64,000 nucleotides of DNA, from contig NC_092704.1 of NCBI RefSeq assembly GCF_964275005.1, forward strand, positions 6,406,048 through 6,470,047, given 5' to 3'. This DNA comes from Diadema setosum. Lineage: Eukaryota; Echinodermata; Echinoidea; Diadematoida; Diadematidae. Made by a program: the position numbers and the translations under genes. This document shows positions 1-11,838 of the stretch, piece after piece. The first letter of the stretch is position 1. Each line of letters opens with the position of its first letter. The notes beneath the pieces are model-generated. The model was not told the origin of the DNA, searched no databases, and worked only from the letters and a program-made list of their open reading frames with translations.

Positions 1-2152
1 ATGTTCCTAAGTTTTGTAGTTGTGTTGAGGTTCCTCACTTCGAGGCTGCATGCCGTGCTCGTCAGACGCTGTTTTCGCATAGCGTAACAGTGTCTGGTCG
101 GGCTAGTTGTACCCTAGATGTCATGTAGTATGATTTCCCTTTTCTTGTCCCGTTTTGCTGTGCAAGGAAGTGCATACTGTAGCTCTTCGCGTGTGTATAA
201 GGCCATTTTTACAATCAGTGGTGTAAAACACGGTTTTGGCACTAAATGGTGTATAACGTTCTTATACACAGACAGATATGCATTATTTTTTCTCATAAAC
301 TTACCACCCACAGTGTCTACCTTGGGTACCTTAATGAACTTTCCTCTCTTTTTCTTTCAGATGTGGCATGCACTTACATGCTTGAAATCCAACACTTTTG
401 GTGTATGCACTCTGACATGGTTTTTTTGTCAGACCTAGCATATTAAATTGTTTATTCCTTTTCATTATTTTTGTTGTTGTGGTGATAGACAGGTATCCAA
501 ACTTAAGAACTATTATGTTTACCAGGTTCTGCTTTGTCTTCTTTAAAGACTGAAATTGTCCAAACTTTATGTTTCGGAGGTGACATTTTCCGTTAACAGT
601 TAACCCCTCTTTTGAGTTAGCTCTTGCTCACAATTATAAAATTCAACTTTGCTAATTTCCATCAAAACAGAATAGTAATCAGTCTGACTTAACTTCGATC
701 CAAAGATTATTTGATTCAAATAGCTTATCATTTTTTGGTGAGTGTTTATAAATTTATGCAACTTTTCCGTTAACTTTTCTGTCACCTCCGAGACAACAGA
801 TTTATGTATTTGATTTTTTTATTCTTGACATCAGTTATACATTACATTTACAAAAATGTAACATATCCCCTCACATTATCTCAGAAGGAAGGTAGTAGAA
901 ATATAGCCTGTTGTTTTCATTTCAGAGCAATTTACAATTTTCCGTTAACACTTGTCACCTCCGAAACAATCGTCACCTCCGAAACAACAAGCGTATTATA
1001 TTTGATAATTTCTCGAAGACAAAGCAATTTTGTTTGATTCTGTCCAATTGACAGGAATCTCTTTTGGATGAAAATAGTAATATGGCAACAGGAAGTGAGA
1101 ATTTTCTAGAGATTAATAAAAGATCTAATAAAAACTAAGAATTACTGTTTCGGAGGTGACAAAACACTGTTAACAAGAGTTTTTGCTCATTTCTATTGAA
1201 GAGAAACCATATCATGTACACCAATGGTTTCATTTATTTTAGTAACATAAGTCTCAAAGTGGAGAAATCAACTAACACATTCTCACTCTTATTTTTATTA
1301 CTATACTGTACATTTTAGGGCAAATTTACATTTTTTCACTTTTTTAACAAAGAGAATGCACAAAATACACCCATCTGTTGTATATATAATATTGTAATCA
1401 AGATCAATTCTCCTGCTTTAGTTAAGTAAACATATAGATGCTTTCATCTTAGAAACTTGATTTCCAATTTAAGCAATTTAGTTGTGAAGATTTACCAATC
1501 ACAGCTTTCCATGTAGGTTGCTTTTTCTTGTGTTTCGGAGGTGACATTGTTTGTTAACACCATATTGTTATGTGATAGTGAAAGGCAAGACTTCAGTTCC
1601 TTTTCACTATCTATTAACATTTTCAAATACATTTAATATCTACAAAATCATCACAGTAGAAGTGACTTTTGTATACCTAGCTCACCAGAATTCCCTTGAT
1701 ACCAAAGTGATACATGTGGCAGTTCATGCATGCCCTAGTCCACAATCTTAAAAAAAATCATAAAATAATCAAACTCCACAAAAAGGCCACATGCCTATAG
1801 CTGGTGCACAACTTGTTCTTGAATTCTTAGTTGTTGTTTTTCCATGTACAACGTGGTAATCATAAACAAAATTATGTGATTTTTTTTTGAAAAATATGAC
1901 AATAATTATTACATTTTCCAAGTTGAACCAACTGTTTATGACATTGTATTTTCAAATATTATTGAAGTTATCTGACAACTAAAGTGAACAGAGGAACAAG
2001 TCCCCAGGACTGGAAAGGGAAAGATCCAAAAACAAGATTTGTAGTTCTATCTCAATATAATTTTGATGACGTGTTTACCTTGTTTTGTTATTATGTTTTA
2101 TCTTAGAATTTGGCTTTAAGTACTGGAATTTCAAGGAAAAGAAAATGGTTTC
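1..2152. other. No gene seen; AT-rich DNA with motif copies
   Basis: All frames are broken into pieces shorter than about 110 codons with no recognisable protein. Bases 190-230 and the reverse complement of 5065-5100 share a related stretch (AAGGCC...ATCAGTGGTGTAA), so the first 5 kb may be built from related modules. Confidence 0.6.
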
Positions 2153-2726
2153 TTAAAGGACAAGTCCACCTTCATATACAATATGTACATGTGGATTGAG
2201 TGAATGCAACAACATTAGTAGAACACATCATTGAAAGTTTGGGAAATTGGACAATCCATTCAAAAGTTATGTTTTTTTTTTTAAATATCGATGCAATCAC
2301 TGCTGGATGAGACGACTACGACAATGTATGATGTCACATGCATACAACGATAAAAAGAAAATATAAGTGAATTTCACAAAACTTTACTTTTTGAAAAAAG
2401 TGCACATTTCTTCAACTTGCTACTGATGTATGTTAGGGCAATATTATTCACCCTGCCTTCCAAAAGAGAGAAGTCAAGTGTTCTTTTGTTATGCAAGAAA
2501 AGTGAAAATATGTTGAATTTTCTTGATACTTTCTCTATATCCTTGTACACGTGTGACATCACAAGCTATAGAAGTCTTCTCATTCAGCTTTGACTGAGCA
2601 GAAACTTCAAAAATTCATAACTCTGGAACGGATTGCCTTATTTTCCTCAAACTCTCACTGATGTGTTTTACTAATATTGCTGTATTTACTCAACTCTCGT
2701 GTCTATTGAGGTGAACTTGTCCTTTT
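2153..2726. mobile_element. Non-autonomous TIR element, family A copy 1
   Basis: It begins TTAAAGGACAAGTCCACC and ends in the complement, GGTGAACTTGTCCTTT. A second copy at 41515-42090 aligns over most of its length, including the shared AGTAGAACACATCATTGAAAG. About 574 bp, with no transposase. The left end carries TTAA, which suggests a TTAA-targeting family such as piggyBac or Kolobok. Confidence 0.8.
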
Positions 2727-2727
2727 T

Positions 2728-3873
2728 CGGTCCCTTATAGGGTTATCTGAGACCAGTTTGTGTCCGGGACCTTCTGTGAAGTTGATGGGTAAAATTACTG
2801 AACTAAAAAAAAAAATTTCCCCATAAGTTCACACAAATGCATTATGCTGCTCTCTTCAGCTGGGAAACACAAACTGTTGTCTTAACCAAACTGTAAAAAT
2901 TTGCTAAAGATTAGTATGAATTACAATCTAAAACAAAATATGAGCTGGTATCCACTATCATGAAAGAGAATAACTAAACAAAATAACAAGTAAGAACGGA
3001 AAGAAAGAGCTTATATTTGAAAATTAAAGCCATGAGGAAAGACATGAATGTTCACAATTGTATTAGCTAACACCTGAGAAGTTGGGTTGTCTCTTTGTTG
3101 TGTCACCTCCAAAACAATAAAATGATTTTTTCTTATCTTATACTTTTTACTCTCAAAATTGACTAATATATATGATTTGCTGTTAATTTTCAAGCAATTC
3201 AGAAAGATACATAAAATATATTTTAGTAATGTCAACAGTTTAAATGAATCTGGTATATATAGAAAATTTATCCCAGATGAACCAAACACCTTTCACCAGT
3301 ATTATAACATTTGTATGGTGGCTATCAAGAATGATGAAGAATTCATGAACATCCTTGAATTAATCTATTTATAATACTATGTGCAAACAAAAACATAATA
3401 CAAGTCAAATAAGAATTTTTGCTTTTGGCATTCATAACCTATGTCCCCACCAAAAAATTATAATGGTACCCTCCACAACAATAACTTTAAAGATAGTGAA
3501 TCAATCTAAAATACAGTTTGAGGGATTGAAACTATAACTCATTGCCCACACCTTACAGAAAACCCCATTCAATTTGCTTCAGAGGTCAAAGACAAATGAG
3601 GATTTTTGTAGAACATGTCAGGAATCCCTTCCCTCCAAGTTCTGTATATTGTGTTTACACATTAATATGCAGTTCCAAGAGCATCCAAGTGCTAAACTTG
3701 GAAGAATCAGACTCTTGACATCCTTTATAACAATCCATATTTCTTTGAGACCACTTAACCAAATTGACTGGGGCTTTCTGCAAAATAGAGCTAAGATGTT
3801 ATAATTTAAGACCCCAAAGTAGATTTTAGCTGATTTAATCATATTGGGTGCTATCAATGCAAAAGTCTAATTG

Positions 3874-3904
<31 letters not shown>

Positions 3905-5650
3905 GACATACTATATGAATACTTGAACACAATGTTAACATTGAATGTCACCTCCGAAACAAAGTTATTCTTCCCTGGTGTTGTGGAATAAAATGTTCTG
4001 AGAGCAAAGAAACATTACTAAAATGATCTTACACACTCATTTCGATTTAAGGTAGAAAATGGGATGCCATGTTTCTTCAGGTTACAATATCTAGCTTTAA
4101 ATATGTCCGTCATATTCTTACTGTAAATGAATATTTCAACACAATGTTAACATTGAATGTCACCTCCGAAACGAAGTGATTCTTCCCTGGTGTTGTGGAA
4201 TAAAATGTTCTGAGAGCAAAGAAACATTACTAAAATGATCTCACACCCTCATCTCAATTTAAGGTAGAAAATGGAATGCCATGTTTCTTCAGATTACAAT
4301 ATTTAGCTTACAACCTTCGTCCAAATGGAAGGCAAACTACCGGTGCCCATGCTAATTAATGAAGTGTAAAAAAACACTTGTTCTGTGTGGTTTATCTGCT
4401 TGAAACAGGAGTTAATTTCTTGTTCTTGAGTTATAATTATCAAAAACATTGATAAAAAGAAGAAGTTTTGTGTTATTGTCACTTATTCTCAAAAAAACTG
4501 AGTGTTAATATTAATGTCACCTCCGAAACATTCTATTATGTTAACTGTCACCTCCGAAACATCCATGAATGAAAAATCCAAGATTTAAAGAAATGATTGG
4601 AATTTCATTTAACCTACGTAGGAAGGTAGCCCTTCTTAAAGACTTGTTATAGTATAGAGTTTGACCTGGCTTGCCCTCCAATAAATAGTTAAAATCTTAA
4701 AAATTGCATGTCAATTGGTATTTTCACCAAAAATTTGTAAATCTCATGTATTTTTTTTTTAATTCACTTTATATTCAACCCCCGAATAGTTTTGATTCAC
4801 AAACTATATATTGTTGTTAACCATATAAACTTTGCATGGTGAAGTTTGACTACAGAGTTTTGTCAATATGGTGCAATTCATGAAAACAAAATTTTGCTTA
4901 AATTTACTTCAGGTGCCAGGGTTTTCCTTAAATTACACCAATAACTCTTCAGCTTTAAGGTCTGAAATGTTATTTTTTCAAAAATTTGAATACTTTCCAA
5001 CAGGAATCAAACAGAATAATGAAAAAATATTATGTTTGAAATTTTGACCCTCTGAGTACAAAAGTTACACCACTGATCGTAAAAAAGGCCATAAGCATAT
5101 CTTCCAGTTTTCGCTTGTGCATCATATTACAAGGATTCAACTATTCACATTGTTTTCTAGTACTGTAAGTACTTGCAAAGTCTAAGCATCATCAAAACAT
5201 ATTACATAATTTCTGGACTCATTAGAAAATGAATAGCTGACAATTACATGAAGCCACGAGGTTACGGAGACAGACAGTGCCTTTCTCATAGGAAAAAGTT
5301 TCTTTCAATGGGACTACATCACAAAGAAAGAACTTCAATGCCACATAAGATCAGCAATTGTGATCACGTTGGAAAGTAGGGCAAGCTATCTAGCAATGTC
5401 ATACTCAAAGTGGTGTGATACTGAAACTAAAGTGGGCATTTGGGTAAACAAGTCAAGGGACGTGACCAAAACACAACCACTGAAGCAGCCCAGCTCAGCA
5501 GCTTATCAGAAAACAAGCAGTTTATTAACATCTGATGACGACTCCTAACAGGCCAGATAAAAACTATTCTACTAGCACTATTGTTACAATCAATTTAAAC
5601 AATTTTTAAAAAGGAAACTTGAGGTTCCTTCTTCGATTGTGTAAGCTACA
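2728..5650. other. No gene seen
   Basis: AT-rich DNA with the later motif copies and a poly-T/poly-G run near 3878-3905. No open frame with a recognisable domain and no RNA gene were seen. Confidence 0.55.
3925..4310. repeat. Two tandem copies of a roughly 200-bp unit carrying the 16-base motif
   Basis: Positions about 3925-4100 and 4129-4310 are near-identical over at least 170 bases. Both start with ACAATGTTAACATTGAATGT and the motif, and continue through the same TTCTTCCCTGGTGTTGTGG and ATGCCATGTTTCTTCAG stretches. This is a recent local duplication. Confidence 0.85.
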
Positions 5651-5660
5651 TTAACTGCGA

Positions 5661-5689
5661 CAGCCGCCACACGCAGCGTGTGGCGGCTG
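5661..5689. repeat. Perfect 14-bp hairpin with one-base loop
   Basis: CAGCCGCCACACGC is followed by A and then its exact reverse complement. It is GC-rich in an AT-rich setting. It is too tight to be an RNA hairpin with a normal loop unless one or two pairs open. Confidence 0.85.
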
Positions 5690-7256
5690 CGCCGTGCTCC
5701 CATTCAGATCTTCATGTTGAACAAATGAAATGGGTGCCTTTGCGGCGCTATATTTCCTTAATTTTTCAACAGAAACTACTAGGAATACTTACATGGGTCG
5801 ATGAAACCTAAATGACTATCATCGGCGACTGTTTGATGCATTTCATTGCTTGTGATGCACAAAATGATGTCTTATAAGCAGCTCACCGATGTTCACAGAA
5901 TTCACAATCACTTGCACAAGCGCACAGAATAGGGGAGCTATTCGTTATTCTCACATAAGCGAAACTGCGGGGAAGCCGCCAGGACCGCGCCGCCAGGCGC
6001 GGTCTCCGGGGCTACATACACATGTACCACACACGCACAAACATGCAAAGGTTCGACACGTTTCTATGACTACATGTAGCAGGCTGTCAAATTTTGGACA
6101 GTGTTGTGGTCGAATGAATATGAGCAGTTTAGCTAGCAGTGCACAGTGACTACTTTAGTAGCCATGGTAGCAGACCTAGTAAGTTGCAGTGAACATTACA
6201 TTCTATTATACTAAAAGATCTGACTTCCTTTCTTGACTAGACTAGATACCCTAGTAGAGCTTATCTATATAGCTAACTGTTAAGTAATTAATCCAAGAAC
6301 CAAATCAGCTTCTATTTCAGTCAAACATTAAACAAGGACGACGCAATCCAATGGCATGCCAATGTCACTTGTCATATTCTCCACATATCCAAACCAGGTT
6401 ACTAGGCCTAGGCCTACTGGTGTCTAGAGAGCCTAGTGCTAGGCAACGCATTATCAGTATCACTTTGCTGTGTTGATTTAAATTTAATTTAGATTCTAGA
6501 GGTGGCGAAGCCTACGTAGTACATAAACAGTTCGCTACAATCAGATTTTTACAGCTTCAACGTGAAGGGACCCTGCAAAGCAAGGCTGGCATGGCATTTC
6601 GTGTTGTGAGTGTAAAAAGGGCCAGAGTTTACTCCACTTTCCAGTATCCACAGTCCACAGATTTTCACTCAGTGCGGTGCCAGCGCCAGTGCCAGTGGCA
6701 GTGCGCTGTGCAGTGGTGTCATTCAATACTCGTCTCAGTCATAGCCACCATCACGGTTTGGCGTAGCGCTACACGTCTACATACGTGATTCTAATGGTGA
6801 ACGTGTCCGGTAAACAGAATACCACATCAGTGCCTACACATGAAATATGTGAAAATATGGCAACATTGGCAATAATCTAAGAAAAAAAGAGCTTACCATG
6901 TTATTTCGGGGGTTACCGTATTCACCTGTATTTGAACACACCACGATTGACCAGTCCGTCACAGGAGTGTGTAAGTGGTGATGATAATAAATGACCGTAT
7001 GGATGGACCTCTTCGATGCTGCCACAGTGCACACCACACAGACAGTGAATACTCGTATGCGTGCGTGAGGCGGATATGGGCGCATGAGGATCTTCTGAAG
7101 CCACCAGCGCTCCTTTTCCGCATCTTCTTCATCCATGGGTACAAACGCGTACGGACGCACAGCAGAATGCACTTTATAGAAAAAAAAAAAAAACACAAAA
7201 TCCCAAGTTTGTCGTAAAAGTGGAGTACTGAAGATGATTTTCCAACTTTGATGATA
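5690..7256. other. No confirmed gene; local CpG-richer patches
   Basis: GC- and CpG-richer patches lie near 5665-5700 and 5970-6015. They could mark a promoter, but no first exon was identified. The only coding-like signal is the weak minus-strand patch near 7045-7130. Confidence 0.4.
7045..7130 (-). other. Coding-like patch, uncertain
   Basis: Within a longer minus-strand open frame (6834-7541), about 28 codons beginning MDEEDAEKERWWLQKIL and continuing MRPYPPHAR look protein-like. The flanking parts of the frame run through an inverted-repeat element and low-complexity DNA. It could be a first coding exon or part of an old transposase gene, but no splice partner is visible. Confidence 0.15.
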
Positions 7257-7268
7257 AAAACACGCAGT

Positions 7269-7387
7269 AGTGGATCCAGGGGAAGGGGAGCGCACCGGGC
7301 GCCCCCCTTTATTTTTGGTTAAAACAGAAGAAGTAAAAAGAAAAAATTGGGGGTGCCCCTCTTTACGAAATTCCTGGATCCGCCCCT
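7269..7387. mobile_element. Short TIR element, GGATCC family copy 1
   Basis: Ends CAGTAGTGGATCCAGG and CCTGGATCCGCCCCTG are imperfect inverted repeats, flanked by AACACG on both sides as a 6-bp target duplication. GC-rich arms surround an A-rich centre. Related copies lie at 36520-36672 and 47930-48191. Confidence 0.75.
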
Positions 7388-8208
7388 GAACACGGTTTAC
7401 TTTTTTTTTCACACACACAGGAAGTATACACACACATACACATAATGTTATTATGCCCATCTCTCTCGGAAAAAGACACGCAAATAATAAAATTAGTTTT
7501 AGTGAAATTAATGAAGACGCAATTACAATAAGCAGAGTCAAGGGGCGTGTCAGTATATGCGCAGATTCTAGAAATCACTTTTTTAAAATGGTGTGTAGCA
7601 TGAATATCATCAAATAGCAATGTGTTCTTTTTAGGGTGGAAAACTGTTCAGACTTTCAGAATAGGCTCAGGGTACTATATCTTTGATAGAAATAATCTTT
7701 CAACAGGCTGAGTATGGAACGCTTAACCCTATAAAGCCCAAAGGGGGCACATTGTGCCCTCCTATCAGATTTTCATTTGCCACTCCTTCGCCCTTAATCC
7801 AATTTCAAACAAACAGAAAAAATCTTATTGCAAACATTTTGATATATAATTTAGCTATATTTGATATTGCTGGTTGCCATGGCAACCATAAACTGATAAC
7901 CATGTCAGTCAGACTTTGAATCTTTTTTTCTGTTCCAATTTCAATTAAATATTCAATATTACAGTGTGTGAAATGAGTGTTTCTTGGTTGAAATTTGCTG
8001 AAGAAGCAAAATGTGAAGTAATTATGGTCCTGAAATGTTTTTCTTATTATTTCCTTTGTTTTATGTGACAAAGGCATAAAACAATAGATATAATAGAGAT
8101 GATAGAAAACAACAGTATTTTCAAAAGATTGCCCTTCTATTTTGTGTCATTTTGATTCCTTCACCCAAGTGAAGTGATAGTGATTTGCATGTGGGTTTAT
8201 GCTACTAA
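7388..8208. other. No gene seen; palindromic patch near 7735
   Basis: The stretch around 7727-7765 includes AAGGGGGCACATTGTGCCCT, a near-palindrome seen in dispersed repeats of marine invertebrates. The remainder is AT-rich with short frames only. Confidence 0.4.
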
Positions 8209-8209
8209 T

Positions 8210-8462
8210 CAGGGGCCGCGGAACGTTTTTCAGTGTGGGGGGCTGCGGGACCGGGGGGGGGGTCAAGACCCCCCCCCCCCCCCCCCCTGCTCAGACGGGA
8301 AGAATCTAAGAGCGGAATCTTTGGGAATTGAAATTCATGAGTGTTGTGATTTGTCGATTTTTTTTTTCGATTTTTTGTTTTTGTTTTGACGAACCAAAAG
8401 TGTGGGGGGCTGCAGCCCCCCCCCCCAGCCCCCCCCCCCCCCCCCCCGCTTCCGCGGCCCCT
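8210..8462. mobile_element. Short TIR element with C/G homopolymer arms
   Basis: It starts CAGGGGCCGCGGAA and ends TTCCGCGGCCCCTG, exact inverted repeats, with CTAAT directly repeated on both sides (5-bp target duplication). The inside holds long C and G runs and no coding sequence. A glycine-rich minus-strand frame here is an artefact of these runs. Confidence 0.85.
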
Positions 8463-9588
8463 GCTAATGTCACTGTTTGGTGAAAGCATGTGAGTAATTT
8501 ACCTTATTTTATGACCTTTACTTTGGGTCCGATTTTGATGGAACCTCGACCATCCCATTCTGCATGATTTACCTTCTGAACATGTGGAATCGTATAACTG
8601 TCACAGTCTAATGGCTGCAGCTAAGCGTCAATGTCCATAGCTCGTAGCTGAAATGCATGTCATTGAATTCTTTCTGACTCGAATAGAAACTTTGGTGTGC
8701 AACATTTTATGCAAATTACTGATAGGATAGGAAGTGCTTCTTCGATTTATTATTACTATTATTGTCATGTCATGAAGAGAGCCGGGGACAGTAAGAGTTC
8801 TGTGGGACAGCCCCGCTTTCATTGCGTTCATACAGTCAACGCTAGAGGGCTCTCTTGCTATCCACAAAACAGTGCCGTGCAGACAGTCTGGCCAACTCGG
8901 TTTTCGGCTTACCGTTTTGAAGCCTGTGATTGGTCGTCTGCTGTGGCGATTGGGTGAACACTCTCTATGATAAAGAAACCTCTTAGAATAGTGGAACTGA
9001 TTTTTCGCATCTATTATTTTGCAACTGTGAAAAAGAGTGCTGTGGAAAGAAACTCAACAAAATCGGCCTCAGAGATTCTCAGAACAGGTCAGATAGACAA
9101 TGAAAATGTGGTCAGTACGGCAATGTTTTGATGAGAACAAGCAAGCGAACGAATCGAACCGGCGGACCTTTACCATAATGATAATTATCCCGATAGCTGA
9201 CTTTCCATTTGTTTCCCCGGAATGTTGACGAGATTGTCATCTCAACAATGCTACAAATACAGTTGCGGTTTAATTTTTTTGTTCAAAGTCTTCATCGGTT
9301 CAGTTCAGTTCATTTGTTTATTTTTTCTTCATCGCAACATAATCAATATTGTGCACAAAGTATGATATACATGAAAGTTTTAAGAATTTTAACATAAGCA
9401 ATCGATAAAAAGGAGGTACATTACATTACTTTAAGAGGTGATCATACAAATTAGCATTACAGTGATAAATTTATCAGAGGACTGAGTCTTTTCCCCTACA
9501 CATGGAAACTTTTGTTTTATAAAAAAAAAAAAATTGCCCCCCAATTTGCCCCCAAATGCTTTGTAATTGTGTTGAATGGTGACAATAG
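8463..9588. other. No gene seen; weak tRNA-like stretch near 9130-9200
   Basis: On the minus strand near 9138-9165 there is GGTTCGATTC, a perfect Pol III B box, with a weak A-box-like AGCTATCGGGAT about 45 bases before it. No tRNA cloverleaf is convincing; it may be a SINE fragment. Confidence 0.25.
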
Positions 9589-9781
9589 CGTTTGCTCCTG
9601 CGACAATAGTGAAATGCTCCGGTCTTATTTTCTCAAAGGACTTGGGTTATAAATAGTTGGGGCTGTGATAGGGTTTTAGATTATATGAGGATTACGATTA
9701 GAGCTAAGGTTATGCTTATTGGTAGAATTTATGTTTGGTTTAGCGTGCTGTTATGCAGCATCATTGTCGCAGGAGCAAATG
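9589..9781. mobile_element. Small inverted-repeat element
   Basis: GTTTGCTCCTGCGACAAT at the left and ATTGTCGCAGGAGCAAA at the right are inverted copies bounding about 190 bp. No coding sequence. Confidence 0.65.
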
Positions 9782-9934
9782 TTATGGAATCGTTTTGTAT
9801 GCACATGATGAGCTTTGTGATGAGAATGTTGCGACTATCGTAGTAAATATACACACGATTGTGGAGCAAGTCAGACCGAGAGGACGGTTGACAAATACAA
9901 CATCTAACCATTCACACTTCCCTGAATATGTCTT

Positions 9935-10160
9935 TTTATCCCCGCCAAACAAGTTTGAAGGGGGTATATTATTGCCGAAATCAGCGTTGGCATCTGTCAA
10001 TCTGTCGGTTGGTCGGTGAGATGCGAATGTTGCGGATCATTATACTATTGCAATTCTTGAGCGATTGATTTGAAATTTGGCTTACATATCCGTTTATGGA
10101 TGTGTGCAAGACACATTTTCGTCAATGTCGGGCAATGCGTTGCCTTTGTAAGTACTTAAA
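9935..10160. repeat. Dispersed repeat beginning CCCCGCCAAACAAGTTTG
   Basis: The opening stretch through GGGGGTATATTATTGCCG and the TCGGTTGGTCGGTGAG segment resemble a repeat common in marine invertebrate genomes. Only this copy is in the window, so its limits are uncertain. Confidence 0.45.
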
Positions 10161-10190
10161 AAAAAAATCAGTATATAAATCATAATGGGC

Positions 10191-10571
10191 TTAAGGATCG
10201 TATAGTTTTGGTTGAGACCTGATTTCAGGTTTCTAACATTTTTTGGTGAGATAATGAGAAACCTCTTATGAAATATGAAAGAGCATGTAATTCTATAAGG
10301 AATTCAACGTTTATTTGATGAAAATTGGTTTTGAAATGGCTGAGATATCAAAAAAGAGCGATTCTACTAGAGTGTGGGACCCACACTTTAATACGATCGC
10401 TTTGTTTTACTTTGTTTTCGGATGTTTCAGTCATTCCACACCCGATTTTCATCAAATAAACTTTGAATTCCTCTGGTATGTTCTGTACTATATCATAAGT
10501 GTTTTCTTGGTATCTCGCAAAAAGATAAAAGCCCAATTCTCATCTCCACCAATACTGTACCATCCCTTTAA
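10191..10571. mobile_element. TTAA-bounded foldback element, family B copy 1
   Basis: Begins TTAAGGATCGTATAGTTTTG and ends ACTGTACCATCCCTTTAA. The two halves are imperfect inverted copies meeting near 10380; for instance TTATTTGATGAAAATTGG pairs with the later CGATTTTCATCAAATAAA. A second copy lies at 48783-49179 and a half copy at 56941-57080. Confidence 0.75.
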
Positions 10572-10574
10572 AAT

Positions 10575-10662
10575 CCGTTGAGGACGAGTCCCGAGTATAC
10601 TCGGGCAAGCGTCTATGGGAAATGCGTGTTGTATAGCAAAATCAAATCGTCCTCATCGGGTT
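10575..10662. mobile_element. Mini-palindrome element, about 90 bp, copy 1
   Basis: CCGTTGAGGACGAGTC at one end and CGTCCTCATCGGGTTT at the other form inverted repeats; inside is GAGTATACTCGGGCAAG. It belongs to a family with six copies in the window. Confidence 0.75.
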
Positions 10663-11217
10663 TATTATTTTCTTTCGCACTTGACTTGAAATTTGGCACA
10701 TGAGACCAATATTATTCGTTTAAATGCGCAAAGCATATTTCGTTATTGTTGTCGCCTTTTATGTTTTACCCCAAATGTACGACATATCGTTGAATTTCAT
10801 TCATAAAAATGCAAAGCTTCACTCGTGTGGAAAGTGGATGCCCCTCCCCATGCACACACCCTCTCCCGCTCGATCACTGCTTCATTTGCAAGCACTTGCA
10901 TTTTACCCGGAGTTTGAGGCAGATTCTTGCCCCCCCCCCTCCTTCGAAAAAAAAATCCTTCATACGCCTTAACATTCAGTCTATGTCGAATTATTAGAGC
11001 GACATACAGTGTTCGTATCTTGGAGGGGCTTTTTAAGAATTGAGGAATTATTCAATTTATTTATAATGCAAACACGCTAATTTATATATTAGAATTATCA
11101 AACGTTTCTAACATTAAATGATTCCTTTATGAATCGATTTTTTGATAGATTTAAAAAATCAAATGGATTTAAAAAATCGTTTCATGCATTTCTGTAGTTT
11201 CATTCACTCATTGCTCT

Positions 11218-11269
<52 letters not shown>

Positions 11270-11778
11270 ATATATATAATATATCATACTTTATCCTGCA
11301 AATGTTGGTATGAAATATATCGTCGGCGTGCATATCTATGGGATATCTAATGGCCTTGATATCAGTTTACCTAATTTTATTTTCATAATGTCTCAATGTA
11401 AATTACAGCAGATATAACAAAATATAATGAGATATATAATATAATAATATGATGTCCGGCTTGGATTCACAAATGCATTAAGTGCCAACATATAGACAAT
11501 GTCAATAGCAATGTCAGTAGGGAAAAGGGCAGAGATGAGTCGTCTCTATACATGTAATTCCAGTATGATTTTAATACAGAGATCAACGGGAAAAGGGGCG
11601 TGTACCGTTAGCACGTGTATGCATTATCTATGGAACGCCAGAGTATTAAATTGAGCTTACAAAGTTACAAATATTCGATCAGCTGATTGTCGATGTTGTT
11701 GATGTTGATCCGCTTGAGAAGGTCGACAGGAGAACGGACTTCACAGTTTCAGATTGTTAGCGAGCATCCGCATTCAGA
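10663..11778. other. Region upstream of HACL1; no gene; probable promoter and 5' UTR at its right end
   Basis: Holds a TATC microsatellite at about 11219-11270 and AT-rich DNA. The last 200 bases before the ATG are CpG-richer and include GCACGTGT. No TATA box is placed convincingly, and the transcription start is not known. Confidence 0.35.
11219..11270. repeat. TATC tetranucleotide microsatellite
   Basis: About twelve uninterrupted TATC units followed by TATATATATA. Confidence 0.95.
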
Positions 11779-11838
11779 ATGACTGAAGAAAATCTAATTG
11801 ATGGTGCTGCGGTACTCTCAAAGGCCCTTGTAGATCAG
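11779..11838 (+). CDS. HACL1: HACL1 exon 1 (start codon)
   Basis: Sixty bases, 20 codons, beginning [12 protein letters not shown] and ending in VDQ before GTATTC, phase 0. It is less conserved than later exons, as is usual for this N-terminus. The in-frame stop 18 bases upstream supports this ATG. Confidence 0.9.

Larger units (their letters stand above)
570..4561. repeat. Eleven dispersed copies of TGTCACCTCCGAAACA, mostly with GTTAAC nearby
   Basis: Copies on the plus strand: 780-795 (one change), 953-968, 971-986, 3101-3116 (one change), 3946-3961, 4158-4173 (one change), 4515-4530 and 4546-4561. Copies on the minus strand: 570-585, 1146-1161 and 1531-1546. Nearly all have a GTTAAC a few to about 15 bases on the motif's 5' side. 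The motif occurs in both orientations between stops in all frames, so it is not a protein repeat. No known repeat family or binding site is recognised. Confidence 0.8.

Noticed and set aside
780-4561. VTSET peptide repeat read from the 16-base motif
   Set aside because: The motif occurs in both orientations and different frames with stops between, so it is not protein-coding.
6834-7541. 235-codon minus-strand frame
   Set aside because: It runs through a TIR element and simple sequence and has no domain as a whole; only a short patch is coding-like.
8205-8489. Glycine-rich minus-strand frame
   Set aside because: Arises from poly-C and poly-G runs in a short element.
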